From positions 1 through 10,582 of the forward strand of contig JAAMXY010003797.1 of NCBI GenBank assembly GCA_019677205.1: 10,582 bases of DNA, in the 5' to 3' direction. The DNA is from Pinguiococcus pyrenoidosus (lineage: Eukaryota > Sar > Pinguiophyceae > Pinguiochrysidales > Pinguiochrysidaceae). The position numbers were made by a program, and so were the translations under genes. Positions 1 to 8,600 of the stretch are shown here, one piece after another; position 1 is the first letter of the stretch; every line of letters begins with the position of its first letter. The notes below the pieces were generated by a model. That model ran no database searches and was not told the DNA's origin. It saw only the letters and a list, made by a program, of their open reading frames with translations.

Positions 1-374
1 GCGGTCAGCACCTGCAGCAAAGGGCTCCACAACATGCAAGAAAAAGCGAAAAGAGGCGCCAAAAATCGCAGTCTTCAGCCGAAAGACGATCTTTCTGCGC
101 ACCATCTTCGTGTAATGGTATAATTGAAAATACTCAGGAGTATATTTACTTGTGTGTCTTCGTGACGCAATTGAACCGTTGAACTACGGGAACCGATATC
201 GATATACCCACCGATACCGGTGTTTCCCGGAACTTTCCCATCAAAGCTCAAAATCGCGTGCAGCGCCATAGAATGCGTCGCTTGCGCCGCCAAAGTGCGT
301 ACGAGCGCCTCTGCGGACGTTCTTGCACCTCCGGTAGGCTCTGGGTCCACCTTGGCAAGCCCAGCTTCTGTGTG
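1..374 (+). promoter_or_regulatory. Upstream region / probable promoter and 5' leader of the monooxygenase gene
   Basis: No gene is recognisable before the monooxygenase. The stretch is AT-rich around 115-165, with a TATA-like TATAATT at 119-125, and turns GC-rich near 250. It holds one GCGCCAAA 8-mer (56-63), which on the minus strand matches the E2F consensus TTTSSCGC. It also holds a 10-nt palindrome, ATATCGATAT (196-205). The reading frame of the downstream gene is open back to a TGA at 180-182, and an in-frame ATG lies at 273, so part of this stretch (273-374) may be coding as an N-terminal extension. The regulatory reading is inference from position and motif look only. Confidence 0.35.
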
Positions 375-2066
375 ATGAAAGCAGCCGCAGCTGTGGCCTT
401 GGCGGCGCTCCTGGCAACGCGTACGTCAGCATTTAGCGAAGTTCCCGCAGCCTCCAGGGGCCCCCCGCCGCGCTTCGTGGACGCGCTGGTGGTTGGCGGT
501 GGTCCTGCTGGGCTGGGGGCGGCCATCTGCCTCGCTAGAGATGGTGCGGAGGTGGCGGTGGTGGAGCGGCGGCCGCCGGGCCAGCCCTTCGAGCCACAGC
601 TGGCGTATTTGTATTTGGTCGACGCTCGCGGACAGCGCTTCACAGACTGCTTCGGCCTGACCGAGGAGTTGATTTCCAAGGGCGTGGACAACTCCAAGCT
701 CAACATGACCATGATTCATCCTGACGAGGAGAAAGGGGTGAAGACCTCCGTGCCCATGTTGGCCTCGCCGCCGCCAAAGCAGGACCCCGAGAAGGCCAGA
801 TCCGGCGTGTGGATCGCGCGCAAGTCCTTCCTGGACCTGCTAGACGCCGAGGCAGAGCGTGCAGGAGTGAAGCGGTACTATGGCACAACACTCGAGAGCC
901 TGGAGCTGGGGAGCGAAGCGGCGGATGGGTTCCTGCTGGAGGCTAAGATGCAGCAAGCTGGGGAGCCCTTCCAGATGAAAGCCAGGCTCGTCGTGGGCTG
1001 CGACGGCCTGAACTCGCGCGTGCGAGAGACCTTGAAGCACTGGTATGCGGAAGGGAGAGGTGCCGAAGTCGCGGAGAAAGGCAAGCGGGATCGGAGCAAA
1101 GAAGCTGCGCGGCTCTTCGATCCGGTGTCGCTGCCGTCTCCGAGCACGGGGCTGCGGTACCGCATGCTCCTGTTTCCGCCAGACTTTGAGGCCAAAGATC
1201 TGCAAACGGGCGAACTGGTGTCGACGAATCATGAGAGAGCGTACGTGTTGCCAGGGAAAGACGGACCGAGCGGCCGGACGCTCCGACTTGGTCTCCTGCC
1301 GAGCAAAGACCCATCGCTGCCTCGGACGGCCAACATCATTCGGAGGCGAAGCCATGCCGTGTGGCGGTGCCAAACGGGTGAGGAGCTGCTGAACTTTCTG
1401 CAAGAAGAGTTTCCCCAGCTCGACGTGGGGACTCTTGTCAGCAAGGAGCAAGCGGAGTCCTTTGTGTCCATGCAGCCCAAGGAGTTTCCCGCGCCCCAGT
1501 TCGTTCGTGGCTTGCACATGTTCGTGAAGGAGGATTCCGGCGCGGCGGGCGTCGCACTGCTTGGCGACTGCATACACGCTTTCCCGCCCGATATTGGTCA
1601 GGGAGTGAACGCCGCGCTTGAGGACGTCATGGACTTTCGCGAGTGTCTCGTGGGGACTTCCGGGGGCGGCATTGCCACCGGTCGATCGAAAGCGGTGCTG
1701 CAGGACCCGGAGCTGCTACATCAGGCGCTCAAGGCGTACCAGGCCAAGCGAGCTCCGGAAGCGGAGGCCGTCGCGCGCATTGCGCAGGTCGGTTTTCCGT
1801 ATCAGTACCGACAGAGCCCTCGCGTTGAGAAGCTCTTCTTCGCCGGTCTGCTGATCCGGAACGTCTTCTCGATGGCCGCCAAGAGAGTCGGGCTAGGCCG
1901 GCTCTTCTCCAAGCCCGTGATCTTCCAGATCCAGAGCCAGTTTGGCGTCACTCGCTATGCAGATGCTTGGAAGCGTGCGCAGCGAACCACGTATGCCTTC
2001 GTAGTGACCGTCCTGGGACTCATCGCGCCCGTCGCGCGGACGCTCTTGGAGACCTTCATGTCGTGA
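375..2066 (+). CDS. FAD-dependent group A monooxygenase (kynurenine-3-monooxygenase-like), probably organelle-targeted
   Basis: Single-exon gene, 563 aa from this ATG. It shows the three signatures of group A flavoprotein hydroxylases: a Rossmann GxGxxG (G41, G43, G46) ending in VVERR for ADP-ribose binding; a DG motif VGCDGLNSRVR around D210; and a GD motif GDCIHAFPPDIGQGVNAALED starting at G397, which binds the FAD ribityl and pyrophosphate. Such enzymes use NAD(P)H and O2 to hydroxylate small substrates; the substrate cannot be read here. The middle (RLGLLPSKDPSLPRTANII, then FPQLD) and FPYQY resemble uncharacterised KMO-like proteins of plants and algae. The start at 375 opens a hydrophobic signal peptide ending TSA-F at residue 20, like the ASAFAP motif of complex-plastid preproteins. 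A hydrophobic stretch near residues 540-555 may anchor the C-terminus. An in-frame upstream ATG at 273 would add 34 Arg-rich residues. It ends 480 nt from the convergent transporter gene. Confidence 0.85.
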   Translation: MKAAAAVALAALLATRTSAFSEVPAASRGPPPRFVDALVVGGGPAGLGAAICLARDGAEVAVVERRPPGQPFEPQLAYLYLVDARGQRFTDCFGLTEELISKGVDNSKLNMTMIHPDEEKGVKTSVPMLASPPPKQDPEKARSGVWIARKSFLDLLDAEAERAGVKRYYGTTLESLELGSEAADGFLLEAKMQQAGEPFQMKARLVVGCDGLNSRVRETLKHWYAEGRGAEVAEKGKRDRSKEAARLFDPVSLPSPSTGLRYRMLLFPPDFEAKDLQTGELVSTNHERAYVLPGKDGPSGRTLRLGLLPSKDPSLPRTANIIRRRSHAVWRCQTGEELLNFLQEEFPQLDVGTLVSKEQAESFVSMQPKEFPAPQFVRGLHMFVKEDSGAAGVALLGDCIHAFPPDIGQGVNAALEDVMDFRECLVGTSGGGIATGRSKAVLQDPELLHQALKAYQAKRAPEAEAVARIAQVGFPYQYRQSPRVEKLFFAGLLIRNVFSMAAKRVGLGRLFSKPVIFQIQSQFGVTRYADAWKRAQRTTYAFVVTVLGLIAPVARTLLETFMS

Positions 2067-2546
2067 GGAGGCGTTTGGAGCCAAGAAGCCCGCAACAGTC
2101 GCCTGAAAGTCTTCAAACACAGCTGTGAGGTGCTTTTTCGGCGGAGTTAGATGCTAGAGATGCGGGACGTTGCTAGGCTTCGCTCCTACAGCGATGTGGA
2201 CAGAGGGAGTCGACGTCACGCTCAAAATGGTCTTTCTTCCAAGCTTTGTCAAAAGCGCATCACATTCTGCCGCAGGACAGAAAGCGCGACGCGTACGTTC
2301 TTGGCCTTCGCCTCCCTGCTTAAAGACCTTCTTGGCGTCGCGCGCGCTCCGCGCGGCAGCCACACACATCCCAGATGCAGGCAATCACCTTCATCCCAAG
2401 CTAGAGTCTGCCCCGATCCCTTCCAGCAGCGGTCGAGTCGTCCGCTCCCCGCCTTTTCCTTCCGCCTGGCTGCTTCAGGGACGGCAGCACTGGTACCCCT
2501 CCAAACGACGATGTCCTCGCGTATGGTCTTTCGAGCTCTGGTCTAG
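2067..2546. other. Convergent intergenic region (3' ends of monooxygenase and transporter genes)
   Basis: This 480-nt stretch lies between two stop codons that face each other and must hold both 3' untranslated regions. I see no AATAAA on either strand. Reading frames that cross it (2151-2546 and 2170-2550 on +) have no recognisable protein character. A small GC hairpin (CGCGCG, 3-nt loop, CGCGCG at 2341-2355) is the only local structure noticed. Confidence 0.6.
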
Positions 2547-4302
2547 CTAGACCTTGAGGTCCATCTTCTTCGCGTCAGCCGGCAGGCTTTGGTATCCCTT
2601 GCTGGAGTCGGCGGTGGATTCCTCCCGCGTCGCGAGCTCCTTGACGATCTTCGGGCCAAGCAGCGCAGTGCCAACGATGGTGCACGCGACCAGGAAGAGC
2701 CACACGTAGCGGAACGCGACTTTGTCGTGCTCGCCCGCAATCTGCAGGACCGGGATGACCATCTGGCCGAAGGCGGCCGTGACGGAGCCAGACCCGTTGA
2801 TGATGCCAGTCACGGTGCCGAGCGCACGGTTGTTGCCCTTGATGGAGGGGTCGTCGGCAAGATCCGCGGCCACCGCCGAGGTGATGATGTTGTTCGGTCC
2901 GCCGACGAGGCATCCCATGATCAACAGGAGGACGAGCACGAGAATGACCGGCATCGTGTCCATGAAGAAGGCGAACACGAACAGCAGCGGCACGAGGATG
3001 CACATCATGGTGGCGCACACGCACGCACGACGGCCTCCGTAGACATCCGACAGGAAGCCGCAGACAATGCCACCTGGTGAGAGGAAACGGGCGAGATTAC
3101 TGCCAGGCGGTTCACATTGAATGACGAAAGAGAAGAAAGACAGAGAAGGCGAGACAAGCAAACGAAGCATATCGGCCGAGGCGTCAGGCATGTCGCGTAC
3201 CGGGCATCATGCCGAAGGAGTAAAGACTGGAGATGAGGTTGGCGGTCGACGGATCGAAGTTCGAGCTCAGGATGTAGGGCAGCTGGAAGAACATGGCGTA
3301 GTTGACGAGCTTGAAGAAGCCGAAGGCCAAGGCGTAGGACAGCACGTTCGGGATCTTGAGAGCGGCCCCGATGCTGATGGCAGGCGGCAGCTTCTCCCGG
3401 GTGGTGCTGCTCTCGCCGTTCGCAAGCAGGCCGCGCGTCTCCTCGCGCTGCTGCACCTCGCTGGGCCGGTTGGGCACGGCCGTGAAGTTCACGATGCCCC
3501 AGGCGGCGTTGACGATGAGAGGCATGAGGATGGCCCAGCGCCAGTCCAGCGGCGACGACAGGATCGCAGCGCTCGCGAACGCGGCGACAATGTCTCCGAC
3601 GTACTGGTGGCAGGTCCACAGGCCGAACACAAGGCCGCGAGACTCCTTGGGCCACCAGTTGCCCATGATGGCCGTGTTGACGGGGCCGCCAGTGGCCTGG
3701 AACAGCCCATGGATCGTCTGCGTGGCCACGAACCAGACGGCCATGACGCTGACGCTGTCCGCGATGGACGTGCTGGCGCCCACCACCATGGCGCCCAGAC
3801 AGAGACTGGAGCCCATCAGGCCGATGCCCACCACGGCGGTGGGGCTGAAGCGATCGCCGAGGATGCCGGTCACGAAGGAACCGAAAGCGTACGTGAACAT
3901 GAAGGCCGAGTCCATGGAGGACAGCGTGATCTTCGTGAGCCCGGCGGCGAGCAGCTCAGTCTTGACGTTGGTGTACGCCTTGCGCGTCCTGTGTACAGGT
4001 GCAGAGACGGCCAAAAGTCACGCGCCAAACTTCGAACTCTCCTGAACTCCGCCCTTTGCGCGACATTCTCTCCGATTCCTCGGCGCTCCTTCTCTTGCAC
4101 CTCACTCCCCAACGCCGCACACTATTACACAAAGTCTTACGGCGCCCATTTTCAAGCCTTCGGCGGCGTGAAAACGCGGCGGAGCGCGCGCAAATCCGGC
4201 GCGACAGTGCGTTTCTTACCAGTGCGCCATGGCGTAGTTGATGAAAGTGGCCGCGAACACCCATCGGCGGTAGCTGCCGAGCCATGCGTCCTTGCTGTCC
4301 AT
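2547..4302 (-). CDS. MFS organophosphate transporter, SLC37/GlpT-like (sugar-phosphate or glycerol-3-phosphate:phosphate antiporter)
   Basis: Three exons on the minus strand: 4302-4220, 3988-3201 and 3073-2547 (1398 nt, 465 aa). Intron 1 (4219-3989, 231 nt) is GTAAGA...CACAG in phase 2 and rebuilds W28. Intron 2 (3200-3074, 127 nt) is GTACGC...ACCAG in phase 1 and rebuilds G291. The joined protein has the twelve-helix MFS plan. Helix 1 is followed by HWTRKAYTNVK, whose R30-K31 aligns with the phosphate-binding arginine of GlpT, UhpT and human G6PT (Arg28). The motif-A loop is LGDRFSP (G72-D73-R74). A hydrophilic central loop covers about residues 200-234. The second-half repeat of motif A is GGIVCGFLSDVYGG (291-304). 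SLC37 relatives exchange glucose-6-phosphate or glycerol-3-phosphate for phosphate in the ER, plasma or organelle membrane; substrate and membrane are not determinable here. The C-terminus (KKMDLKV) is not a KKXX ER signal. The start is the first in-frame ATG. Confidence 0.87.
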
Positions 4303-5391
4303 CTTAGAGGCTGCAGTCGGCGAGTGGCGGCGGAGACACGCGAAGTTTTCAAACCGTTTTGGGCGGCGGAGCGCGGGACCATCGACGCCTCCCTTCCAAG
4401 AATCTTGAGCACTCCGTATCTACGGCGTGAGCAAGCGTGAAGTGCCTTTCAAAGTAGAAATATTTTGGGTCATCGCCAATCCCGAACCCTTTCAACTGGA
4501 TCCATTCTGGATTCCTTTTTTCGTCTCCGAATTTTAGGTAAAGAACGATGTTGAAATTGATCTGGATGACGCAACTTCAAGATGTCTTCGGAGCTGAAAC
4601 GTAGGGTAAATAATGGAAAACCTTGGTAGAAGGAGCACTTCGAATCCATTTGGTTTGGCGTCGCCTCTCGCCCCCATCCCAGCTGGCCGTCGCCGACGTG
4701 AAGATGAAGCAGGTTCGGACCGCGCTGAGAAGGAGTAGTCCTGAGCTTTGGGCTGGGCTACTATAGCGTGTGGCAGAATATTAAGATTGACTTTTCTTCG
4801 TCTCTCGCTCGCGTGTTCGACGCAGAGTCTGTGCCGAGATGATGGTGAGCACGCCATGCATGAAGCGACGTCGTCGCCTCAAGCAATCGCTCGAAAGGGA
4901 CCATCGTAGACGAAGATCATCGTCTATCCGGGAACTTAGCAGGTCACTGCATCGATGCATCCAAAGGCATTGCTTCGGAACCGATCCGGGATACGGCGAA
5001 GTCGACTCGGTCAGCGCGCGGCGGCTTGTCGTTGGGCAGCTCAGCAACGATCTCGCCGTTTGCCTTCCTCGCTGCTCCTGTCCTCATCGCCATACTGGCT
5101 GACTCAGGCGTGAAGTCGCTCTGGCAGAACCTAAGCAGGAACGGATGCTGTTCAATTCACTTGCGCAGCATGATAGTTTGAACGAGAGCTGCTGCCCCAG
5201 CCAAAGAACAATGCGCGCAGCCATGTCTTCGCTCGAGCAAAGGCTATACAGTTGGGGTCCTCGTGTGCTTGTCATTCCGCGCCAAGCGTAGTCAGCGGCC
5301 TATGCAGACGAGAATCTGAAGTGTTTCGCCGAGGTATCATTCTCTACGACGTCGGTGTCGTAAGCTTCTTCAGCCTAAGAACCTCGCGTTG

Positions 5392-5412
5392 GGTGGGTGT
5401 TTCTTACCCACC
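5392..5412. repeat. Short perfect inverted repeat (7-bp stem, 7-nt loop)
   Basis: GGTGGGT at 5392-5398 is the exact reverse complement of ACCCACC at 5406-5412, separated by GTTTCTT. It lies about 200 nt upstream of the PAT1 start codon. It could be a protein-binding site or, if transcribed, a leader hairpin. A 7-bp stem can also arise by chance in 10 kb. Confidence 0.4.
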
Positions 5413-5482
5413 ACTTTTCCGTCTATTTCCGTCCACCATAGTTCAGCGAAGTGTCGTATGACGATCTATCTACAAAAAATCC

Positions 5483-5576
5483 AACCAATCAGTGAAGGAT
5501 TTGGTTTGAGCATTTGGAGCACAATCTGAGGAAAGCGCCACAAAAGAAGTATCGTAAGGCGCTTTTGGGCGCCAAA
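5483..5576 (+). promoter_or_regulatory. Probable PAT1 core promoter: CCAAT box and E2F-like site
   Basis: AACCAATCAG at 5483-5492 is a full match to the NF-Y consensus RRCCAATSR, 121 nt before the PAT1 ATG. GGCGCCAAA at 5568-5576, 37 nt before the ATG, reads TTTGGCGCC on the minus strand and fits the E2F/DP consensus TTTSSCGC. It sits inside an imperfect palindrome running from CGCTTTT to AAAGCG. Both factors exist widely in eukaryotes, including algae, but binding here is inferred from the sequence match and position only. Confidence 0.4.
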
Positions 5577-5612
5577 GCGTTGTGCGTCGCGCCTGAGCCA
5601 TACACGAAAAGT

Positions 5613-8600
5613 ATGGCGCAGCGAAAGCGCAAAGGTCGCGCTGGAGAAAGGGCCATCGACGCCCGAAACGAGGAGACCTTCGGCTCTCTGGACACCAACG
5701 GCGCCACTGGCCTCGGGATGCCGGACTTCTTCAGCGATGGAGACAACCGCGACGCCCAGCAGGTGCTCCCAGCATGAGAATGGTGCGCACTCACGAAGTT
5801 TCCGCGTCTGACGCTCCAGAAATCCGCAGAGCTTCGAAGCCTTGATGGAGGGACTGCGCGCGGAAGGCTTGATGGATCGGCCTACGGCGGCCACAGCGCC
5901 GCGAGAGGTCGAGGAAGCGGACGCGGCGAACGAGGAGACCTTTGGGGCCGGCGCGGAGCCGGTCGGACCGGCAGCTTTACCGCGGTTCTTCCAGCAGAGC
6001 GGCGGCGATGCTGAGCCGTACGATTTGCAGTCGTGGCTGGCGTCCGACGGCACGCTAGGTGCGCGCCAGGGCAGCCGATGCAAGGGTGCCCAGTGTGGCT
6101 AAGACTGCTGTGCAAACCTTCTCATCTACGAAAATCGGCCGTAGGTGATCTGAAGGCGGCGGCTGGGCCCGGAGCGACCAAGGGAAACAACGGCACGTTT
6201 GACCTGGACCTGGAGTTCACGGCCATGGGCGCCATCTCCTCGCTGATGGACGAGAAGAAGACCGCGACCGGTGCCGCCGCATCCAAGGCTCCCGCTCCGC
6301 CTCAGAGCATGCAGGAGTTGGCCTCGTTGGACGAGCTCGAAAGGGACCTGGCCGCCAGTCTCAACGTGAGCGCCGAGCCGCAGCAGCGGCCGGCGCCAGC
6401 GGCAGTGAGCCTGGAAGAGCTGGAGAAGCAGATTCTGGCGGCGCCGGTGAGGAAGACGCCGCCTCCGCCGGGACTGGCACAAGCGCCGATGCCGCTGGCG
6501 AGGCCGCCCGGCTTTCCCCAGCAAGCTCCGGGACGGCCAGCCCACCCCGCGTACATGCCTCGTATGCAGCCTCCTCCGAATCCGATGCAGGTGCCGTCCG
6601 CCCCGCGACGCGTTGTGTCCCGGAGGTCTCGCTTGTGACTGATGCTCTTCTATCTACCGCAGCAACCGTGGCCGAATCCGCCCGCTCGTGGACCCTGGGC
6701 GGTGCCGCCGAACGCGCCACCCCCACGGCCAGGCATGCCACCGCCGGGCGTTGCTCCGCCTCCTGGGAGCATGCCGCCGCGGCCGAGGTCATGGGCAAGC
6801 GCAGTGAACCCGCAGGTAGCGGGCAGGCCGGCGCGACCGGCATTGCCGTTCCAGCAGCTACCGCCACTGGGCCACATCGTGCGGCCTCCACGACCGGATC
6901 TGCCGCTCATCCTCATCACCCGGAATGGACCAGTGCCTCTGCCGACGTAAGTCGACGGTGCCGATGTGCTTCTCCGGTGGTGGCCTGATGTAATAAGACT
7001 CTGCGATCGGCAGGAACCTGACACCGGAGCAAGTCGCGGCTGCTCAAGCAAGCGCTCGCGGGCCACCGAGCTATCCTCGGCCTCCTTTCCCTCAGCAAGC
7101 GCCGCCGGGTCTTCCGCCGGGCCAAGGCTTCCCTCCCCGAGGGCACCCCACTGCGATTCTTGCGCGCCCTCAGGGACCTGGCCGACCGCCTGCTCAGCAG
7201 CAAGCTCGGCCTGCTGCAAGGCCGTCCGGGGGACCGCAAGCGCGACCTCGGCCACCCGACCAGCGGCCCTCGTACCGCGGCGGGAGCATGATGTCGCCCA
7301 GGGATGTCCACTACGTCGTGCAGCAGCAGCTTCGGCCTCTGCAGACTCAGAATCCATACCGGTAAGGCAACGGAGAAAGGCAACGTTCGGATCGTCCCGC
7401 GAGTCCCTCAGCCGCTTCTCGCTTCCTCGTGATGATACACAGGGATGATTTCTACTTTCACCAGCATCGCCTGCGCAAGGTTCTGGAAGAGCGAAAGGCG
7501 CAGGGCGGGGCAAGGGCGACCGCGCCGCAAGGTCTTGACACGGCCTTGACTCCTGTTCCCAAGGACTCTCGTACCCGCGAAAGGTTGGTATTTGCGAGAA
7601 GCGAGAGGCGAGCTTCAACCACGCGCTTGCGGGACGTCTCCCAAGACGCGGTGGGTCGCGGGTGCTAAGCATCCTGCTTGTTCAATGGTCCAGGACGGCG
7701 AGCTTTGCGCAGGAGAATCAGGCGAAGCAGGATACTCGAAGCAAGGAGTGGAACGAGAAGTTCCGCGTCCTCGGGCACAGCGCGAAGAGGAGCGCCTTCA
7801 CGCCGAAGGCGCTGCTTGCCATCCCCAGTCTCAGCACCGCGAGTCGCAAAGAGGGGGAGAAGGGAGGGCAGAAGTCCAAGGCGACGTCTCGTGCTGGCGA
7901 GGGAGGCAAGCCGTTCTCGAGTCGCGTCTGGCGAACGCGCCAGCTCTGCGACAAGCTTGCCGTCTTGCTCCTTGACTTCCAGGAAGTGCAGCACCTTGCC
8001 AAGGTACGTTCCCGCACTGCGCGGAGAGACTGTCGTCGGCTGGCGGACTGAAAGGTCGATTGGTGGCAGGTCGAGTCTCAGGGGCAGCCGGGGAGAATGA
8101 ATGCTGAACTGCAGCGACAGCTTCAGGGTCTTTTCCAGCAGCTTCTTGTCGCCGTCGGGTTGGAGGGCCCACCAAGCATGACGGATCTGCTCAAGAGCCT
8201 TTCCTCGGAGGTAACGTGAACAAAGCCGACCCGCCCTTGAGCATTCCGTGGCCTTCTCTGAAGGGTTGCGCAATCAGATGACGCTCCTGATGAGCGTGGG
8301 TAAGGGGCGAAGACTTCTTCAACGAGTCCTTCCTGTTCTGCCGCTGTCCGAAAGGTCTGTTTGTTTGGGTTGAGTAGCGATGCCGTAGTGCCGCGATTCA
8401 CTGATGTTTCTTCCCCCAATCAGGATAAAGCTCTTGACGCAGGCGCTGCAGTATGTCTGTCGCACGATCCCTCCTACTGATGGGGACTCCGAGGCGGAGC
8501 TTCTTAGGTACGCAACTTGCAGAGTTGCAGGCCGTGTTGCTTCGCGCTCCTCGCTTCTCCTTTCTTTGTCGGTCCCGTTGGCTGACCAACTGTTCCAGAG

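Larger units (their letters stand above)
4303..5612. other. 1.3 kb divergent intergenic region between the transporter and PAT1 genes
   Basis: No convincing gene is seen. The part next to the transporter (4303-4440) is GC-rich and probably its 5' leader. From 4441 to about 4800 the sequence is AT-rich with T runs. At 4839-5102 (+) an 87-codon ATG frame encodes a very Arg/Ser-rich protein with no family look; it is probably chance. Short structures include a 12-nt palindrome (TGCATCGATGCA, 4948-4959), a 7-bp stem with 6-nt loop (4907-4926) and a 7-bp stem with 7-nt loop (5392-5412). The last 130 nt look like the PAT1 promoter. No tRNA, rRNA or snRNA signature was recognised on either strand. 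Confidence 0.5.

Noticed and set aside
840-1577. 245-codon open frame on the - strand inside the monooxygenase gene
   Set aside because: It is the complement of strongly supported monooxygenase codons, including the DG and GD motifs. No family resemblance.
2341-2355. CGCGCG hairpin between the convergent genes, considered as a terminator
   Set aside because: There is no T-run after it, and intrinsic terminators of this kind are not expected for eukaryotic nuclear genes. CGCGCG repeats arise easily in GC-rich DNA.
3121-4440. Long 439-codon open frame on the + strand opposite the transporter gene
   Set aside because: It lies antisense to the transporter exons and runs straight through both of its introns. 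The product is His/Arg/Ala/Glu-rich with no domain, as expected for the mirror frame of a GC-rich, codon-biased gene.
4630-4655. CTTCGAATCC stretch resembling a tRNA T-loop
   Set aside because: No matching acceptor stem, D-arm or anticodon arm could be laid out upstream.
4839-5102. 87-codon ATG frame, Arg/Ser-rich
   Set aside because: It has no recognisable domain, and a comparable frame exists on the opposite strand (4781-5047). Left as part of the intergenic description.
6650-7672. 340-codon open frame on the - strand opposite PAT1 exons 4-6
   Set aside because: It is antisense to the Pro/Gln-rich PAT1 exons and crosses two or three of their introns. The protein is low-complexity Ala/Arg/Ser without a recognisable fold.
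8211-8241. 31-nt version of PAT1 intron 8 (acceptor TTGAG at 8241)
   Set aside because: It keeps the frame but is far shorter than all other introns. The acceptor AATCAG at 8272-8277 is also in frame, follows a pyrimidine-rich stretch and gives a typical 67-nt intron.
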